The notes: generated from the letters alone by a model not told the origin. A stretch of 40,386 bases of DNA from FEN-1297 sp046706945 (GCA_046706945.1 JBJKOY010000310.1:1-40386), one strand, 5' to 3'. Shown: positions 16,435 through 25,548, numbered from the stretch's first letter. Numbers and translations: made by a program.

Positions 16435-17879
16435 AAAAAGGAGACGTTATAGAATTGTCCGTGGAAAAATACGCGTTCGAAGGAAGAGGAATAGCCAGGA
16501 TAGAAAAAGCCGGCGGGGAGACAGGAGATAAAAATATTCCCGCCGATAAATACGTTGTTTTTGTTGACGGAGCCTATCCCGGCGACAAGGCTGAGGCCCA
16601 AATAAGAAAAGTGAAAAAGTCGTACGCCGAGGCAAAAGCCGTTAAAATAATTACACCTTCGAAATTCAGAATAAAAGCAGAATGCAAATACTTCGGGACC
16701 TGCGGGGGATGCAGACAGCAGGACATGGATTACGATGCACAGGCCGGGTTCAAGCAGGAGCAGGCGGCCGAAATTTTCGAAAAGATGGGCGGCTTTACCG
16801 GGTATGAAGTAGAAGATATACTTCGCTCCGAAAAAATATTTTTTTACCGTAATAAGATGGAGTTTTCTTTTACGGAAAAAAGATGGCTTACGGCCGGCGA
16901 AGTAAAATCGGGTAAGGATATCGATAACAATTTCGCCCTCGGTCTTCATATACCCGGCGTTTACGATAAGGCAATCGATATAGACGAATGTTTCCTTCAG
17001 TCGGATTTAAGCAATAAGATTCTGAACATTTCGAGAGAATTTTTCAAAAGCCGGAACATACCTGTATATTCGACAAAGACTCACGAGGGCTACCTGCGGA
17101 ACCTGGTAATAAAACAATCGCATCATACCGCCGATCTGATGGTGAACATCGTAACGGCTTACGAGAACGACGAATTGATGAAAGAATACACCGATTATTT
17201 GATTAAGGAAGCGCCCCGGGTTACGACAGTAATTAACAACATCAATCTGAAAAAAGCATCTGTCGCAACCGGCGATTACGAAAAAATTTTTTGGGGAGAG
17301 GGTTTTATATACGACAAAATCGGCAGGTACAAATTCAGGATAAGCGCAAACTCCTTCTTCCAGACAAACACCCTGCAGGCCGAAAAGCTTTACGAGACGG
17401 CGGCCGGATTCGCGGAGTTCGCCGGGAGCGAGACGGTATACGATCTCTATTCGGGCGCGGGAACGATTTCGATATTCGTATCTGGAAAAGTGCAAGAGGT
17501 TTACGGGTTCGAGGCGGCCGAACCGGCGGTGAAAGATGCGGAAGAGAACAAGCTGCTGAACGGCATAAGCAACGTTCACTTTTTTACGGCCGACCTTTAC
17601 AGATCATTCCTGCCTATAATAGAAGAAAACAGGATCCCGAAACCCGAAATTGTAATTCTCGATCCGCCCAGGAGCGGGATGCATCAAAATACGGTAAGCG
17701 ATGTTGTTGCACTTTCGCCGGCAAAGATTGTTTATGTAAGCTGCAATCCGGCAACACAGGTAAGGGACATAAAATTATTCACGCAGGCAGGTTATATTCT
17801 CAAAAATATCAGACCGGTGGATATGTTCCCGCATACGTATCATATCGAGAACGTTGCTTTATTAATCAAATCGAAATAA
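16431..17879 (+). CDS. rlmD: 23S rRNA (uracil-C5)-methyltransferase, RlmD/RumA family
   Basis: The 482-residue enzyme has an N-terminal TRAM RNA-binding domain (about 1-70, with YAFEGRGIARI), then the [4Fe-4S] cysteines C85, C91 and C94 in CKYFGTCGGC with a fourth likely at C187. The methyltransferase part shows FFQTNTLQAE near 308, the SAM motif VYDLYSGAGTISIF near 336, VILDPPRSGMH, and the catalytic cysteine C438 in VYVSCNPATQVRD. It methylates a uracil in 23S rRNA (U1939 in E. coli) or a closely related RNA site. RlmD, RlmCD and TrmA-like members are hard to separate by sequence alone, so target position is inferred. Its start overlaps the preceding methyltransferase by 4 bp. Confidence 0.9.
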   Translation: MKKGDVIELSVEKYAFEGRGIARIEKAGGETGDKNIPADKYVVFVDGAYPGDKAEAQIRKVKKSYAEAKAVKIITPSKFRIKAECKYFGTCGGCRQQDMDYDAQAGFKQEQAAEIFEKMGGFTGYEVEDILRSEKIFFYRNKMEFSFTEKRWLTAGEVKSGKDIDNNFALGLHIPGVYDKAIDIDECFLQSDLSNKILNISREFFKSRNIPVYSTKTHEGYLRNLVIKQSHHTADLMVNIVTAYENDELMKEYTDYLIKEAPRVTTVINNINLKKASVATGDYEKIFWGEGFIYDKIGRYKFRISANSFFQTNTLQAEKLYETAAGFAEFAGSETVYDLYSGAGTISIFVSGKVQEVYGFEAAEPAVKDAEENKLLNGISNVHFFTADLYRSFLPIIEENRIPKPEIVILDPPRSGMHQNTVSDVVALSPAKIVYVSCNPATQVRDIKLFTQAGYILKNIRPVDMFPHTYHIENVALLIKSK

Positions 17880-17880
17880 T

Positions 17881-17968
17881 TTTTGTTAAATTGATTAATT
17901 GTCTAATTGTTCAATTTTTTAAATGTTCTTAATTCGATTGTTCTATTGTTCAAGTATTCTGCATTCAA
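17881..17968. repeat. Period-8 degenerate tandem array after rlmD
   Basis: Directly after the rlmD stop, eleven consecutive 8-bp steps share a drifting unit, best seen as AATTGATT, AATTGTCT, AATTGTTC and, further on, ATTGTTCT, ATTGTTCA. It ends in TATTCTGCATTC, which is close to the core of the array at 5214-5369 and, reversed, to 36038-36069. It fills the junction between convergent rlmD and amn. Confidence 0.7.
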
Positions 17969-17994
17969 TCCAAAAATAATAACACGGTCACGCT

Positions 17995-18768
17995 TTAATA
18001 ATTAAAATGCTTTATGGGCTCTCCTTTTTCGCCGATCTCGGTCATTGCTTCAATGCCTATCCGGAGATGCAGGTTCAGGAATTTTTCGTTCACTTTTTTA
18101 TCCATCTCCTCGGTTTTTATGCCCTCCGGTACCATCGGCAGGTCGGACACAAGCAGCAGGGCTCCGCGGGGAATCTGGTTGATTAGTCCCACGATAAATA
18201 CCGTCGCCGTTTCCATATCTATACCGATCGTATAAAGCTGTTTAAGATATTTCTTAAATTTATCGTCCCATTCCCATACGCGCCTGTTTGTGGAATATAC
18301 CACTCCCGTACGGTATTCCAGTTTACGGCGGATAATCTTATCCGATACGAATTTGTGCAATTTAAATGAAGGCATTGCGGGCACTTCCCTCGGGGCATAG
18401 TCGTCGCTTGTGCCTTCGCCTCTTATGGCGGCAATGGGCAGGATGAAATTACCTATCTCCGTGCTTTTCTTAAGTCCTCCGCACTTGCCGAGAAACAGCA
18501 CGCCTTTCGGCTTCCTTGCAATTAAAAGGTCCATGATCGTCGCGGCATTAGCGGATCCGATGCCGAAGTTGATAATAGTTAAGCCGTCCCGGTTGGTTGC
18601 CGTCTGCATGGGTTTTCCTACGCCTTTGATCTCGCAGTTAAATATTTCCGCGAACCTGGTAACGTAATTATGGAAATTCGTCAAAAGCATGTAGTCCCCG
18701 AACTCTTTTAGAGGAGTACCGGTATAGCGCGGGAGCCAGTTCCTGGCTATTTCAAGTTTAGTTTTCAT
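17995..18768 (-). CDS. amn: AMP nucleosidase (short form)
   Basis: The 257-residue protein belongs to the nucleoside phosphorylase/AMP nucleosidase fold. It shows TIINFGIGSANAATIMDLL, GVLFLGKCGGLK and the late motif GIDMETATVF with the conserved Met-Glu pair that contacts the ribose. It should hydrolyse AMP to adenine and ribose 5-phosphate in the cytoplasm, adjusting purine pools. It lacks the extra N-terminal domain of the E. coli enzyme and matches the shorter Bacteroidota type. No Shine-Dalgarno sequence is visible before the ATG. The gene is alone in its direction and convergent with rlmD. Confidence 0.9.
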   Translation of the reverse strand: MKTKLEIARNWLPRYTGTPLKEFGDYMLLTNFHNYVTRFAEIFNCEIKGVGKPMQTATNRDGLTIINFGIGSANAATIMDLLIARKPKGVLFLGKCGGLKKSTEIGNFILPIAAIRGEGTSDDYAPREVPAMPSFKLHKFVSDKIIRRKLEYRTGVVYSTNRRVWEWDDKFKKYLKQLYTIGIDMETATVFIVGLINQIPRGALLLVSDLPMVPEGIKTEEMDKKVNEKFLNLHLRIGIEAMTEIGEKGEPIKHFNY

Positions 18769-18848
18769 AAGGGATTTAATTGTTATTTAAAATTTGAATT
18801 TCAAATATAACAATGTTGATAATAATTAGATTTGATTATTATGCGGAT

Positions 18849-18925
18849 CTGGATACTGGATGCTGGATGCTGGATGCTGGATACTGGATGCTGGATACTG
18901 GATGCTGGATACTTGATGCTGGATA
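18849..18925. repeat. Heptamer tandem array, 11 copies of CTGGAT(A/G)
   Basis: Eleven contiguous 7-bp units cover exactly 77 bp. They alternate between CTGGATA and CTGGATG, with a single substituted unit, CTTGATG at 18912-18918. No coding frame makes sense of it. It lies about 80 bp upstream of amn, between amn and the downstream end of the secreted peptidase gene. Such an array should vary in copy number between strains by slippage. Confidence 0.95.
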
Positions 18926-18983
18926 ATTTAATGTATATAATTTGGTATGTGCGCATGACTGCATGAATAAAGAGCGCATGGGA

Positions 18984-19018
18984 TTGATGATTGTCGATTG
19001 ATGATTGATGATTGAATA
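18984..19018. repeat. Second heptamer array, five TTGATGA-type units
   Basis: Five contiguous 7-bp units read TTGATGA, TTGTCGA, TTGATGA, TTGATGA, TTGAATA. They share the period but not the sequence of the array at 18849-18925. From 19045 to 19115 the spacer continues with six GTCATT-like copies spaced about 8 to 27 bp apart, so nearly the whole 470-bp spacer (18769-19238) is made of short repeats. No gene is seen in it. Confidence 0.8.
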
Positions 19019-19136
19019 ATAATTAATTCTTGTTTTCTAAATAAGTCATTAAATGTCATTTATAGTCATTAGTGTCACTAATACTAATCAGGTCATTTAT
19101 AGTCGTTAAGTCATTTTGATGTTAATTCATGAATTT

Positions 19137-19241
19137 CCAACAACCAACCGCCAACACCCAACCTTCCACCCTCGACCTCCAACCGCCAATCCCCAAGCCT
19201 ACACCACAGACCACAGACTACAAACAACAGACCACAAACTA
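19137..19241. repeat. Heptamer array of 15 units ending on the stop codon of the secreted peptidase
   Basis: Fifteen 7-bp units run without interruption: the first nine are CCAACNN-like (for example CCAACAA, CCAACCG, CCAACAC) and the last six are CAGACCA/CAAACTA-like. The last three bases, 19239-19241, are the peptidase stop codon on the minus strand. In the peptidase transcript the array would be a G/U-rich 3' tail in 7-nt steps. Confidence 0.85.
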
Positions 19242-21476
19242 TTTCAAGAGAATCATCTTCTTCGTCCGAACAAACGAACCGGCGATAATCCTGTAGTAAT
19301 ATACCCCGCTGGCAAGGTTTGTTCCGTAAAAGTTAAGTTCGTGTTTTCCTGCCGTATACTCGCCGTCGGCCAGTTCTGCAACCTGCTGTCCGAGCTGGTT
19401 GTAAACGGTGATTCTCACTTTGGACGCTTCGGGCAGGTTAAAATCTATCTTTGTAGAGGGATTGAAAGGGTTAGGATAATTCTGCGAAAGAGAGAATTCT
19501 TTCGGTGTTAGTTCCGCCTCGTATTTGACTCCCGCTACAATATAACCAACATACGCGCGGATTAAATACTCGTACGTAGTAGAATCGGATACAAAATATA
19601 ACCATCTGGGACTACCTGTTGAAGGCTGCGTTTCATATGTAAAACTATTTGCGAAATTATTCCCCGGGGTTTCGGTAATCATAACATTGGGACTATTTGA
19701 AGAAGGAATTATAAAAGCCACCGCAAACGGTACACTGGTAGAAATATTATAAGATGATAAATCTACTTTAGCCCAGTTAGGCCACGGAACCGGATAAGGA
19801 TACGGCGGTTTTGTATTTATAGATGCCGTAAACGGACCGGCAAGTTTGGTTGCCAGAGGCGTTACCGTAAACCGCGGGTTATACGACCACACTCCTCCAG
19901 TAATCGAACCTGCGTTTCTTAACCCTATTCTCACAGAATCCAAAACCCCTCCTGTTACGCCGTTAAAAACTACGCAAACCGTATCTCCCGCCGAGAGGTT
20001 AAGGTAGCCGGTTGGTTCCGTGCTGTCCCATTTAAGTTCCGTAACAGAGTTGGACAAAACGCCGGTGGATGAAAACTTAATAATCGATAAAGCGGACGCA
20101 GCCGTATTTATTACCGCAAAATGAACGGTTTTATATGTTGTACCGAAATCCGGCAGGGAAAAAGGAGTACCTACAGCAACATCCTCTATGCGGTCAGGAA
20201 CATTATTGCCTATTTCCAGCGCTTTGATCGTGGTTGTACCCCCTGATCCGGTGAACTGAATATTCAAATTGCTGTCGTTGTTGAAGGTAATGTAGGAGGC
20301 GGCCTGCATCAATACAGATATTGAAGAAGACGCGTTGGGATTGCCGTACGTAACCGAAGCTGCGGCAGGTATTCCCGGGTATATATAACCGTAAGCCGTA
20401 TTCACGCTTCTGTTGTTCATTTCGTTCGCAATTTCCCAATTGACAATGAGGCTGCTGAGCGGTATGGAATAATTTTGCGAGAGAATTTTATCAAGAGCGG
20501 GTTCTCCGACAAGTCCGTATGTTCTGTTGTCCAGGACAATCTGTTTCAATATACCGACACCGAACTGTTCTTTAAGATAAAGGAAGAATCTTTGGGCTCT
20601 TGCATAATCGGTAAGCACGGCATTATTATCTCCGCTTCTCCAGTCGAACAGGTAATGATTAGGCTCGTTGGCATAGAGGCTCTGCATTGAAGCCGGATAT
20701 CCGCATACCATTTCGGCAACCATCGAAAGCCCTTCGTTTACAAATGTTAATTCGGTGCTTTTTTGATGATAGTTCCAGTTTATCATGTGCTGGAATTCAT
20801 GGGCGGCCGTTTCAAGGGCGGTCTCCAATCCGTCGGCGGTTTTAAGATTGGTAGGGTTGGCATCCATATAATATATTTCCGCATTATTATATCCGGTTTC
20901 GTTCGCGGCATTAAAGAAGCCCGCGACGTAACCACCTCCGACGGTGGAATCGTAACCGTCCTGTATATTTAGAATTAAAATAATAATCCGCGGATCGTTA
21001 TCTACATCAGGAGGACTGCCGTAAGTATCGACATCGGTCTGGTATATTCCCTTATTCGGGTCGGCCGGGGTCCTGTTATCCCAATCGTTGACAACAGCAG
21101 CAACTGCTGCGGAATCGACCGTGGATCCCCAAACATCGTTTGCCACGAATACATAACAATTAGTTCCCACCGCCCGGCATGTGGAAGGAACCGTATAAGT
21201 TAAACTGTTGGTAATATTCCAGGTTGTCCATCCGTGCAGATCGCCTACTTTAAATCCCCACGCCTCTTTTTTGCTGAGGGCCTGCTTTTCAAAATAATCC
21301 GGATACTCTTTCAGGAATTGGGCGACCTTTAATTCCTGCTGCCGTTCGAATTCTCCCGCATAAACCGGATAGCTTTTCGGCAATCCCTTTTTTTCAACCG
21401 CTTTATTAATTTCAGCCTGCGGAAAAGAATAGGCCGCAAATAAGAAGACTAATAATATTGTAAAATACCGATGCAT
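19239..21476 (-). CDS. Secreted zinc metallopeptidase (M30-like) with T9SS sorting domain
   Basis: This 745-residue protein begins with a signal peptide (FTILLVFLFAAYSFPQA). The catalytic domain has HEFQH (H226, E227, H230), fitting the HExxH zinc motif, and a downstream glutamate in FVNEGLSMVAEM (E248) as the probable third ligand. This spacing and the preceding DPRIIILILN strand resemble hyicolysin-type (M30) peptidases. The middle section looks like beta-sandwich domains. The C-terminal 80 residues form a type A T9SS sorting domain, with SLSQNYPNPFNPSTKI, VTVYNQLGQ-like VRITVYNQLGQQ and LASGVYYYRI. It should cross the outer membrane through T9SS and work outside the cell or on its surface. 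The small lipoprotein gene lies 45 bp upstream on the same strand. Confidence 0.88.
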   Translation of the reverse strand: MHRYFTILLVFLFAAYSFPQAEINKAVEKKGLPKSYPVYAGEFERQQELKVAQFLKEYPDYFEKQALSKKEAWGFKVGDLHGWTTWNITNSLTYTVPSTCRAVGTNCYVFVANDVWGSTVDSAAVAAVVNDWDNRTPADPNKGIYQTDVDTYGSPPDVDNDPRIIILILNIQDGYDSTVGGGYVAGFFNAANETGYNNAEIYYMDANPTNLKTADGLETALETAAHEFQHMINWNYHQKSTELTFVNEGLSMVAEMVCGYPASMQSLYANEPNHYLFDWRSGDNNAVLTDYARAQRFFLYLKEQFGVGILKQIVLDNRTYGLVGEPALDKILSQNYSIPLSSLIVNWEIANEMNNRSVNTAYGYIYPGIPAAASVTYGNPNASSSISVLMQAASYITFNNDSNLNIQFTGSGGTTTIKALEIGNNVPDRIEDVAVGTPFSLPDFGTTYKTVHFAVINTAASALSIIKFSSTGVLSNSVTELKWDSTEPTGYLNLSAGDTVCVVFNGVTGGVLDSVRIGLRNAGSITGGVWSYNPRFTVTPLATKLAGPFTASINTKPPYPYPVPWPNWAKVDLSSYNISTSVPFAVAFIIPSSNSPNVMITETPGNNFANSFTYETQPSTGSPRWLYFVSDSTTYEYLIRAYVGYIVAGVKYEAELTPKEFSLSQNYPNPFNPSTKIDFNLPEASKVRITVYNQLGQQVAELADGEYTAGKHELNFYGTNLASGVYYYRIIAGSFVRTKKMILLK

Positions 21477-21521
21477 ATAAAACCTCGTTTAATATAAAAT
21501 CTTATCGCCCGTTATAAATTT

Positions 21522-21854
21522 TTATTGTGATCCGGCAGGCAGTAATTCAATTTTTTCAACCTTAATTACCTTTTGGTTCAAGTTATTTGTGGATACTTTG
21601 CTGAAGTAAATCTTTGCGGTTCTGCCCTGATTGCCGGATATCTTTTTCCTTTCCGCGCCGCTGCAATCGAGAATATAAAATTCGTATTCGTTTCTTACCG
21701 CAAGTTCAGTAAACGGTTCGTTGTTAACCATTTGTATTTGTCCCGTAACAGACCTCTCGCCGGAATTATTTTTTGAAGACGAACAACCTGCAGAAACAGC
21801 AAGAATAAAAAAAGACAGAAATAAAGGGACATTTAAAACAGAAAATTTATGCAT
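21522..21854 (-). CDS. Small predicted lipoprotein of unknown function
   Basis: The 110-residue product has a hydrophobic signal segment followed by a lipobox-like SAGC, placing the lipidated cysteine at C24 and a Ser/Asn-rich linker after it. The mature part is about 85 residues with alternating strands (VTGQIQMV, YEFYILD, AKIYFSKV, VIKVEKIELL), which suggests a small beta-barrel or OB-like domain; I cannot name a family. It lies 45 bp upstream of the secreted metallopeptidase and is probably cotranscribed with it, so it could be an accessory or surface partner. Confidence 0.75.
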   Translation of the reverse strand: MHKFSVLNVPLFLSFFILAVSAGCSSSKNNSGERSVTGQIQMVNNEPFTELAVRNEYEFYILDCSGAERKKISGNQGRTAKIYFSKVSTNNLNQKVIKVEKIELLPAGSQ

Positions 21855-22117
21855 TGGTATGACCGCAATCTTTAATCTTTCTTCAAAGATATTTATTTAT
21901 CGAAAATTATAGTAATAAGTTTAACAAATTTAGTATATGAAAGCAGTAGGAAAAAGAGAAAAAGGAAGAAAATTCACATACGGAATATTTAATATAAAAA
22001 TTGTTTTCCCATTGACAGAAATCGAGTTTGTATATGCAAGAATATATAATTTTTATAAATTATCCTGTGACATATATCCCGTAAATTCGATTTCGGGTTC
22101 CCGTAACTTTACTTCTG

Positions 22118-22774
22118 TTATTCGTCACCAAGCGAATCCTGCAGCTTTTTGATAAAATCCTTTCCCCCGACGGCGGATAATACAACTGCCAACGCCCCCA
22201 GCGAAATAAAAACCGTTGCAAAACCTATTATCACTATTTCGCGCGCTATATCAAGTTCGGCCATCGCCATAGCGGAAAAGAAAACGAGCAGCACCGATTT
22301 AATAAAACGCGAGATTAAAATTGCACGCGGTACTTTTTCCTTTATTAAAGCGGTTTGAGCCGCTCTTGAAGACCAACCTGAAATAAACCATCCCAGGCCG
22401 AAGATCAGCAGGGAAATCAAAATTTTCGGGACGTAAAAGATAATTCTTTCCAGCACTGCAGAGAATATGGAAAGCTTCCATACATTAAGAGCGTCGTTGA
22501 AAAATATTATGAAAATTATAAAGAAAGCAATATTGCCTACATAATTGTAAAAACTGTACCTTATGTCGGCCTTCGCAAAGTCCTTACCCCATTTGAAGCT
22601 GACTAAAAATCTTTCCAGCCTGAGCAGCACCGCGATCTGTATAATAAATCTTTTCACAAGCCAGCCGAGCAGCCAGCCGATTACGACAAGCAAAATTCCG
22701 CCTAATAAACTCGGCAGATACCCTATTATATTTTTACCCATGTCAGAAAAAACCTGACTGAAGCTGCTATCCAT
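22118..22774 (-). CDS. MscS-type conserved TM-helix membrane protein
   Basis: I place the start at the ATG at 22772-22774 (218 residues), because AAGGAG (22781-22786 on the minus strand) lies 6 bp upstream; an earlier in-frame ATG at 22837 lies inside the permease gene. The protein has about five transmembrane helices and repeated small-residue-rich segments such as GGILLVVIGWLLGWLV and LISLLIFGLGWFISGW, typical of the conserved TM helix found in mechanosensitive-channel-related proteins. The beta and C-terminal domains of true MscS are missing, so channel activity is uncertain. Its start overlaps the end of the upstream permease gene by 8 bp, indicating translational coupling. Confidence 0.82.
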   Translation of the reverse strand: MDSSFSQVFSDMGKNIIGYLPSLLGGILLVVIGWLLGWLVKRFIIQIAVLLRLERFLVSFKWGKDFAKADIRYSFYNYVGNIAFFIIFIIFFNDALNVWKLSIFSAVLERIIFYVPKILISLLIFGLGWFISGWSSRAAQTALIKEKVPRAILISRFIKSVLLVFFSAMAMAELDIAREIVIIGFATVFISLGALAVVLSAVGGKDFIKKLQDSLGDE

Positions 22775-25037
22775 TTTTTGCTCCTTCCAATTTGTAGGGT
22801 TTAAATAAAGAAGACCAGAAAGAAGGTCTTTCTTCATATTCCTTGGCCCATAAAACAGGGCACTTAACCTGTTCGGTTATTTCCTGCGCAAGTGATTTTG
22901 CAAGAAGCAGTTCCAGGAAATCGCCTGTTCTTCCGCCCATTAAAAGCAGATCCGCATGTCTGGATCTTCTTAAAAGTCCGCGCAGTATGTCGGTATCGTA
23001 AACGGGTTCCACGTTTGCGTCCAGGGAAAATTCCTTCAAGGTTTTTTTAACCTGGGTTAATTTTTCTTCGCGTTCGATCTTGGGAAGCGACGGGTCGAAC
23101 ACTATCGCAACATGAAGCTTTGCATTGTACAGTTCGGCGAGGTAAGGCGCTATCTCGGTAGCGAGCAATGTGTGCGCGTCCGGGCTGTAGGGAATAAGTA
23201 TGTTTTTTACCTGGGCCGGGTCGAATTCTCCGTGCAGCACCGCAACTTCGGTAGGCGCTTTTTGGAGGACGGTATCTATCATAGAGGAGAACATCCTGTC
23301 GAAGAAAGTAGGCTGCTTTTTTCTGCCCGAGACTATAAAATTACATCCCTCTTCAATTGCGGTGTCGATAATACCCTGGGAAATCCGGTGGGATACTTTT
23401 ACCAATGTTCTTACAGGAACGCCGGCGGCGTTGACAATCTCTTCGGCTTTATTCAATATCGAAGCCGAGCGCTCGCTTACGTCCAGACCGGTCATTAGTT
23501 TTTCTCCCTCCTCAACCTCGATCACGCTCAGCAGAAGTATCCGGCCGTTGTTCTTCTTTGCCACGGCAATTGCTATCGATACCATGCCGGGCATGGTTTT
23601 TTGGTTCGACAAGCATACAAGTATGGTGTATTCTTTCCTTTCAATTCTCTCCAGGGCTTTTACTTTCCTTATATATTCCACTTCCCTACCGGCGGCGTAA
23701 AACTTATAAACGGTCATTCCAAGGGCGATCCATACTATTGTTACGATCCAAGCTATTAAACTGTAGTTAAACATATAAATCGCAATGAAGAGAAGCATCG
23801 CGATACCGACTATGGAAAGCCACGGGTAAAAAGGCACGAAAAATCCGCGGTCGAGGTCGGGCCTCTTTTTACGCAGCCTAATCATGGCGATATTTACCTG
23901 CAGGAAGAGCAGCAGAAACATTATATCCGCGGCGCTGGCAACGTCTTCGATAGGCAGCGAAACGGCCATTATAATGATTATAACCAGGGAAACTAAAATC
24001 CCCCAGTGCGGCGTAAAATTCTTCGAATGTACTTTGCTGAAGAAAGTAGGGAAATTTCTGTCGCGTCCCATCGCGAAAGCAACGCGCGAAGATGAAAATA
24101 TGGTTGCGTTTAATGCGGACATGGTGGAGATCAACCCTCCGAACAGCAGCATTATGCCGCCGCCCGAGAAAAAGTTTCTTGCAACATCCACAAGAGCGAT
24201 TTCCTTTTTCTCGGCAAGGTAGGCCCAGGGAGACATATTACCGGGATGTACCGACCCGATGGCGGTAACGGCTACCAGAAGGTAAATCGGCACCACAATC
24301 AAAAGGGAAATGAAAACCGCACGCGGAATATTCTTTTTCGGATTTTTTATTTCCTCGGAACTTTGAGCGATTACTTCGAATCCCTGGAATGCGATAAAAG
24401 TCAGGCCCATGGCTTTAAAAATTCCGCTCCAGCCGCTCGGCATGAAGGGACTAAAAGTAGCCGTCCAGTCAGGTTTTCTCAGCATCAGTTCTGCACCGAA
24501 GCCGATAAATATAGCCAGTATGACTATCTTAGTGATAGTTACCAGGTTGCCTATTTTTCCGGTTTCAGATGCGCCCCTGAAATTAACGTAGGCAAAAATG
24601 ATCGCCGCCGCCGCGGCGAGCAATTTTTGCGCGGAGAAGAAACCCCATTGAGGAATATTTATTGAAAACTCTTTAAATACTAATTCGAAATACGCGCCGA
24701 AGCCCAAAGCATACAGACTGCAGGCAACGGCATGAGCGAACCAGCCCATCCAGCCGGATATAAAACCGTTCCACCTCGGAAGCCCTTCCTTCACCCAGAG
24801 GTAGCCTCCGCCGGCATCGTGGTAACACGAACCTAATTCGGCATAGGACATCGCGGTAAATAAAGCCACTAATCCGTTAAGTACGAACGTAATTATTATT
24901 GCCGGGCCCGCAACACCTGCGGCAATCCCGATCAGAACGAAGATGCCCGCTCCAATCATGGCGCCGACGCCTATAAGCGTTGCATCCATCAGGCTCATTT
25001 CGCGGCTGAGTCTTACTTCCGCGTCGAATTTTTTCAT
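22767..25037 (-). CDS. APC-family amino-acid permease fused to tandem universal stress domains
   Basis: The 756-residue protein has about twelve transmembrane helices over residues 1-440, beginning with the APC signature SLMDATLIGVGAMIGAGIFVL and including AFQGFEVIAQSSEEIKNP. Two cytoplasmic UspA-type domains follow. The first starts near 465 (YTILVCLSN) and has FIVSGRKK; the second starts near 605 (VKNILIPYSPDAHTLLA) and has LLLMGGRTGDFLELL. Neither keeps the complete G-2x-G-9x-G-S/T ATP loop, so nucleotide binding is doubtful. It is likely a cationic or neutral amino-acid transporter tuned by the stress domains. AAGGAGT (25044-25050, minus) precedes the ATG. The MscS-like gene overlaps its last codons. 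Confidence 0.93.
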   Translation of the reverse strand: MKKFDAEVRLSREMSLMDATLIGVGAMIGAGIFVLIGIAAGVAGPAIIITFVLNGLVALFTAMSYAELGSCYHDAGGGYLWVKEGLPRWNGFISGWMGWFAHAVACSLYALGFGAYFELVFKEFSINIPQWGFFSAQKLLAAAAAIIFAYVNFRGASETGKIGNLVTITKIVILAIFIGFGAELMLRKPDWTATFSPFMPSGWSGIFKAMGLTFIAFQGFEVIAQSSEEIKNPKKNIPRAVFISLLIVVPIYLLVAVTAIGSVHPGNMSPWAYLAEKKEIALVDVARNFFSGGGIMLLFGGLISTMSALNATIFSSSRVAFAMGRDRNFPTFFSKVHSKNFTPHWGILVSLVIIIIMAVSLPIEDVASAADIMFLLLFLQVNIAMIRLRKKRPDLDRGFFVPFYPWLSIVGIAMLLFIAIYMFNYSLIAWIVTIVWIALGMTVYKFYAAGREVEYIRKVKALERIERKEYTILVCLSNQKTMPGMVSIAIAVAKKNNGRILLLSVIEVEEGEKLMTGLDVSERSASILNKAEEIVNAAGVPVRTLVKVSHRISQGIIDTAIEEGCNFIVSGRKKQPTFFDRMFSSMIDTVLQKAPTEVAVLHGEFDPAQVKNILIPYSPDAHTLLATEIAPYLAELYNAKLHVAIVFDPSLPKIEREEKLTQVKKTLKEFSLDANVEPVYDTDILRGLLRRSRHADLLLMGGRTGDFLELLLAKSLAQEITEQVKCPVLWAKEYEERPSFWSSLFKPYKLEGAKNG

Positions 25038-25266
25038 TTAAATACTCCTTATCCTTGGGAATATTCATTTATTAAAAATTACGGTGGGTCCTGGGCGTAA
25101 AATAAAAAAAGTAAATAAAATTAACATTACCCTGCCGCAAAATAATTAATGCGTGTTTTCGAAAAGCACAAACGGTTTTCAATTGGTTTACCGAACGGAT
25201 TTTCATTATCTTGTACCTTATTAAATTCTTCCATATGCCCGCAATAAAAAAAAGAATTAAATTAAA

Positions 25267-25545
25267 ATGGATATTGAAATCGTACACGACAAAGTAAACC
25301 GGAAATTTTACGCCGTTGTCGACGGCAGAGAAGCATACCTCTATTACGAGATGCCGGGTACGGACCGGATGAATATGCTTTCGACATATGTTCCCCGAGA
25401 ACTAAGAGGCCGCGGCATTGCCGGCAAAATCGTCGAAGAAGCCTTGAAATACGCTGAAAAGAATTCCTTTAAGGTTCTGCCTTCGTGTTCTTACGTCGAA
25501 GATTATTTATACAAACATGATGAGTACGGACATTTGAGAATATAG
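25267..25545 (+). CDS. Small GNAT-like N-acetyltransferase domain protein (NATD1/YidJ type)
   Basis: The 92-residue protein is the short acetyltransferase-like fold with STYVPRELRGRGIAGKIVEEAL, where RGRGIA is the acetyl-CoA pyrophosphate loop, and the ending SCSYVEDYLYKHDEY with the conserved cysteine region. These proteins are about half the size of normal GNAT enzymes and their substrate is unknown. The gene stands alone in its direction and is followed by a strong two-way terminator shared with the OsmC gene. Confidence 0.88.
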   Translation: MDIEIVHDKVNRKFYAVVDGREAYLYYEMPGTDRMNMLSTYVPRELRGRGIAGKIVEEALKYAEKNSFKVLPSCSYVEDYLYKHDEYGHLRI

Positions 25546-25548
25546 GAA

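Noticed and set aside
18849..19241. CRISPR array
   Set aside because: The units are 7 bp with no spacers and there are no cas genes.
21937..22152. 71-codon plus-strand frame near 22 kb
   Set aside because: It runs into the end of the MscS-like gene on the other strand and has no ribosome site or family likeness.
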